This document shows, one piece after another, positions 63,930 to 64,000 of a DNA stretch of 64,000 nt. The translations under genes were made by a program, and so were the position numbers. This stretch comes from Hyphomicrobiales bacterium (GTDB taxonomy: Bacteria > Pseudomonadota > Alphaproteobacteria > Rhizobiales > Rhizobiaceae), in assembly GCA_900471925.1 (NCBI GenBank), contig UCGV01000003.1, positions 361,442 to 425,441 on the forward strand, given 5' to 3'. Numbering within the stretch: the first letter of the stretch is position 1; each line of letters starts with the position of its first letter. The notes beneath the pieces are model-generated. The model was not told where the DNA came from. It did not search any database and saw only the letters and a program-made list of their open reading frames with translations.

Positions 63930-64000
63930 ATGACAAAGTATAAGCTCGAGTACATTTGGCTCGATGGGTACACTCCGGTACCGAACCTGCGTGGCAAGAC
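63930..64000 (+). CDS. glnII: Glutamine synthetase type II GlnII (5' end only)
   Basis: Only the first 24 codons are inside the window: MTKYKLEYIWLDGYTPVPNLR, the strongly conserved N-terminus of eukaryote-type glutamine synthetase II of rhizobia. It forms glutamine from glutamate and ammonia under nitrogen limitation. The remainder lies beyond the right edge. ATG chosen with AGAGAG upstream; gstI is opposite. Confidence 0.93.
   Translation, partial: MTKYKLEYIWLDGYTPVPNLRGK

Noticed and set aside
1..64000. CRISPR arrays, insertion sequences, tRNA/rRNA genes, prophage or integrase genes
   Set aside because: Searched by eye on both strands; no repeat-spacer pattern, transposase, tRNA cloverleaf or integrase motif was found.

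Overview
The window is chromosomal DNA of a Rhizobiaceae alphaproteobacterium, most likely the genus Rhizobium. This rests on sequence content: GC-rich coding with GTG/TTG starts, a fused anthranilate synthase TrpE(G) behind a Trp-Trp-Trp leader peptide, a NolR-type regulator, the choline importer ChoXWV, a haem receptor of the ShmR/HmuR type with a RirA-like (TGA-N9-TCA) box, and the gstI/glnII nitrogen module at the right end. I found no rRNA, tRNA, insertion sequence, prophage or CRISPR array. Almost every kilobase is occupied by ordinary core genes.

Layout. 1-1716 (-): DUF1285 protein, CoA-type NUDIX hydrolase and tRNA CCA-adding enzyme (cut by the left edge), joined by ATGA overlaps. 1882-9123 (+): MoxR ATPase, DUF58, DUF4159 membrane protein, a second large membrane protein and an acetyltransferase, all nearly touching. 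9124-14649: small enzymes (GNAT, glutathionyl-hydroquinone reductase, NUDIX, metallophosphoesterase), a TPR protein and an ECF sigma/anti-sigma pair. 14672-16760 (-): leuA behind a leucine-rich leader peptide and hairpin. 16805-24315: BenE transporter, ClpP paralogue, DUF2076 protein, a cation efflux-queF pair, a MarR-GNAT operon with a strong palindromic operator, and small membrane proteins. 24388-30269: trpE(G) with its attenuator, the haem receptor and an extensin-like protein. 30353-40969: fhs, UPF0114 protein, putA/putR, a LuxR-type solo plus a PAS protein, a poorly known membrane/coiled-coil pair, and thymidine kinase. 41206-45346: choXWV, a HugZ-like protein and nolR. 45586-56467: PhoX, an omega-aminotransferase, a hydrolase, an HD-GYP protein, an amino-acid binding protein, adenine deaminase and a GH13 glucosidase. 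56745-63224: oppABCDF and a KDG-kinase-like sugar kinase. 63315-64000: gstI (-) facing the start of glnII (+).

How it works together. Several loci are amino-acid or nitrogen metabolism under sequence-visible RNA or operator control: leader-peptide attenuation of leuA and trpE(G), proline catabolism (putA) opposite its likely Lrp-type activator, choline uptake with an intra-operon hairpin, oligopeptide uptake with an oppA-oppB hairpin, and glnII with a sigma-54-type promoter and the translational inhibitor GstI. The most interesting items are the leuA leader (peptide overlapping a long GC-rich hairpin), the trpL attenuator, the 28-bp MarR palindrome, the putative NolR box in front of nolR, repeated CCAGCCAGCCC motifs in the haem-receptor leader, and the conserved but uncharacterised MoxR/DUF58/DUF4159 cluster. 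I found nothing I can defend as a wholly new defence or mobile system.
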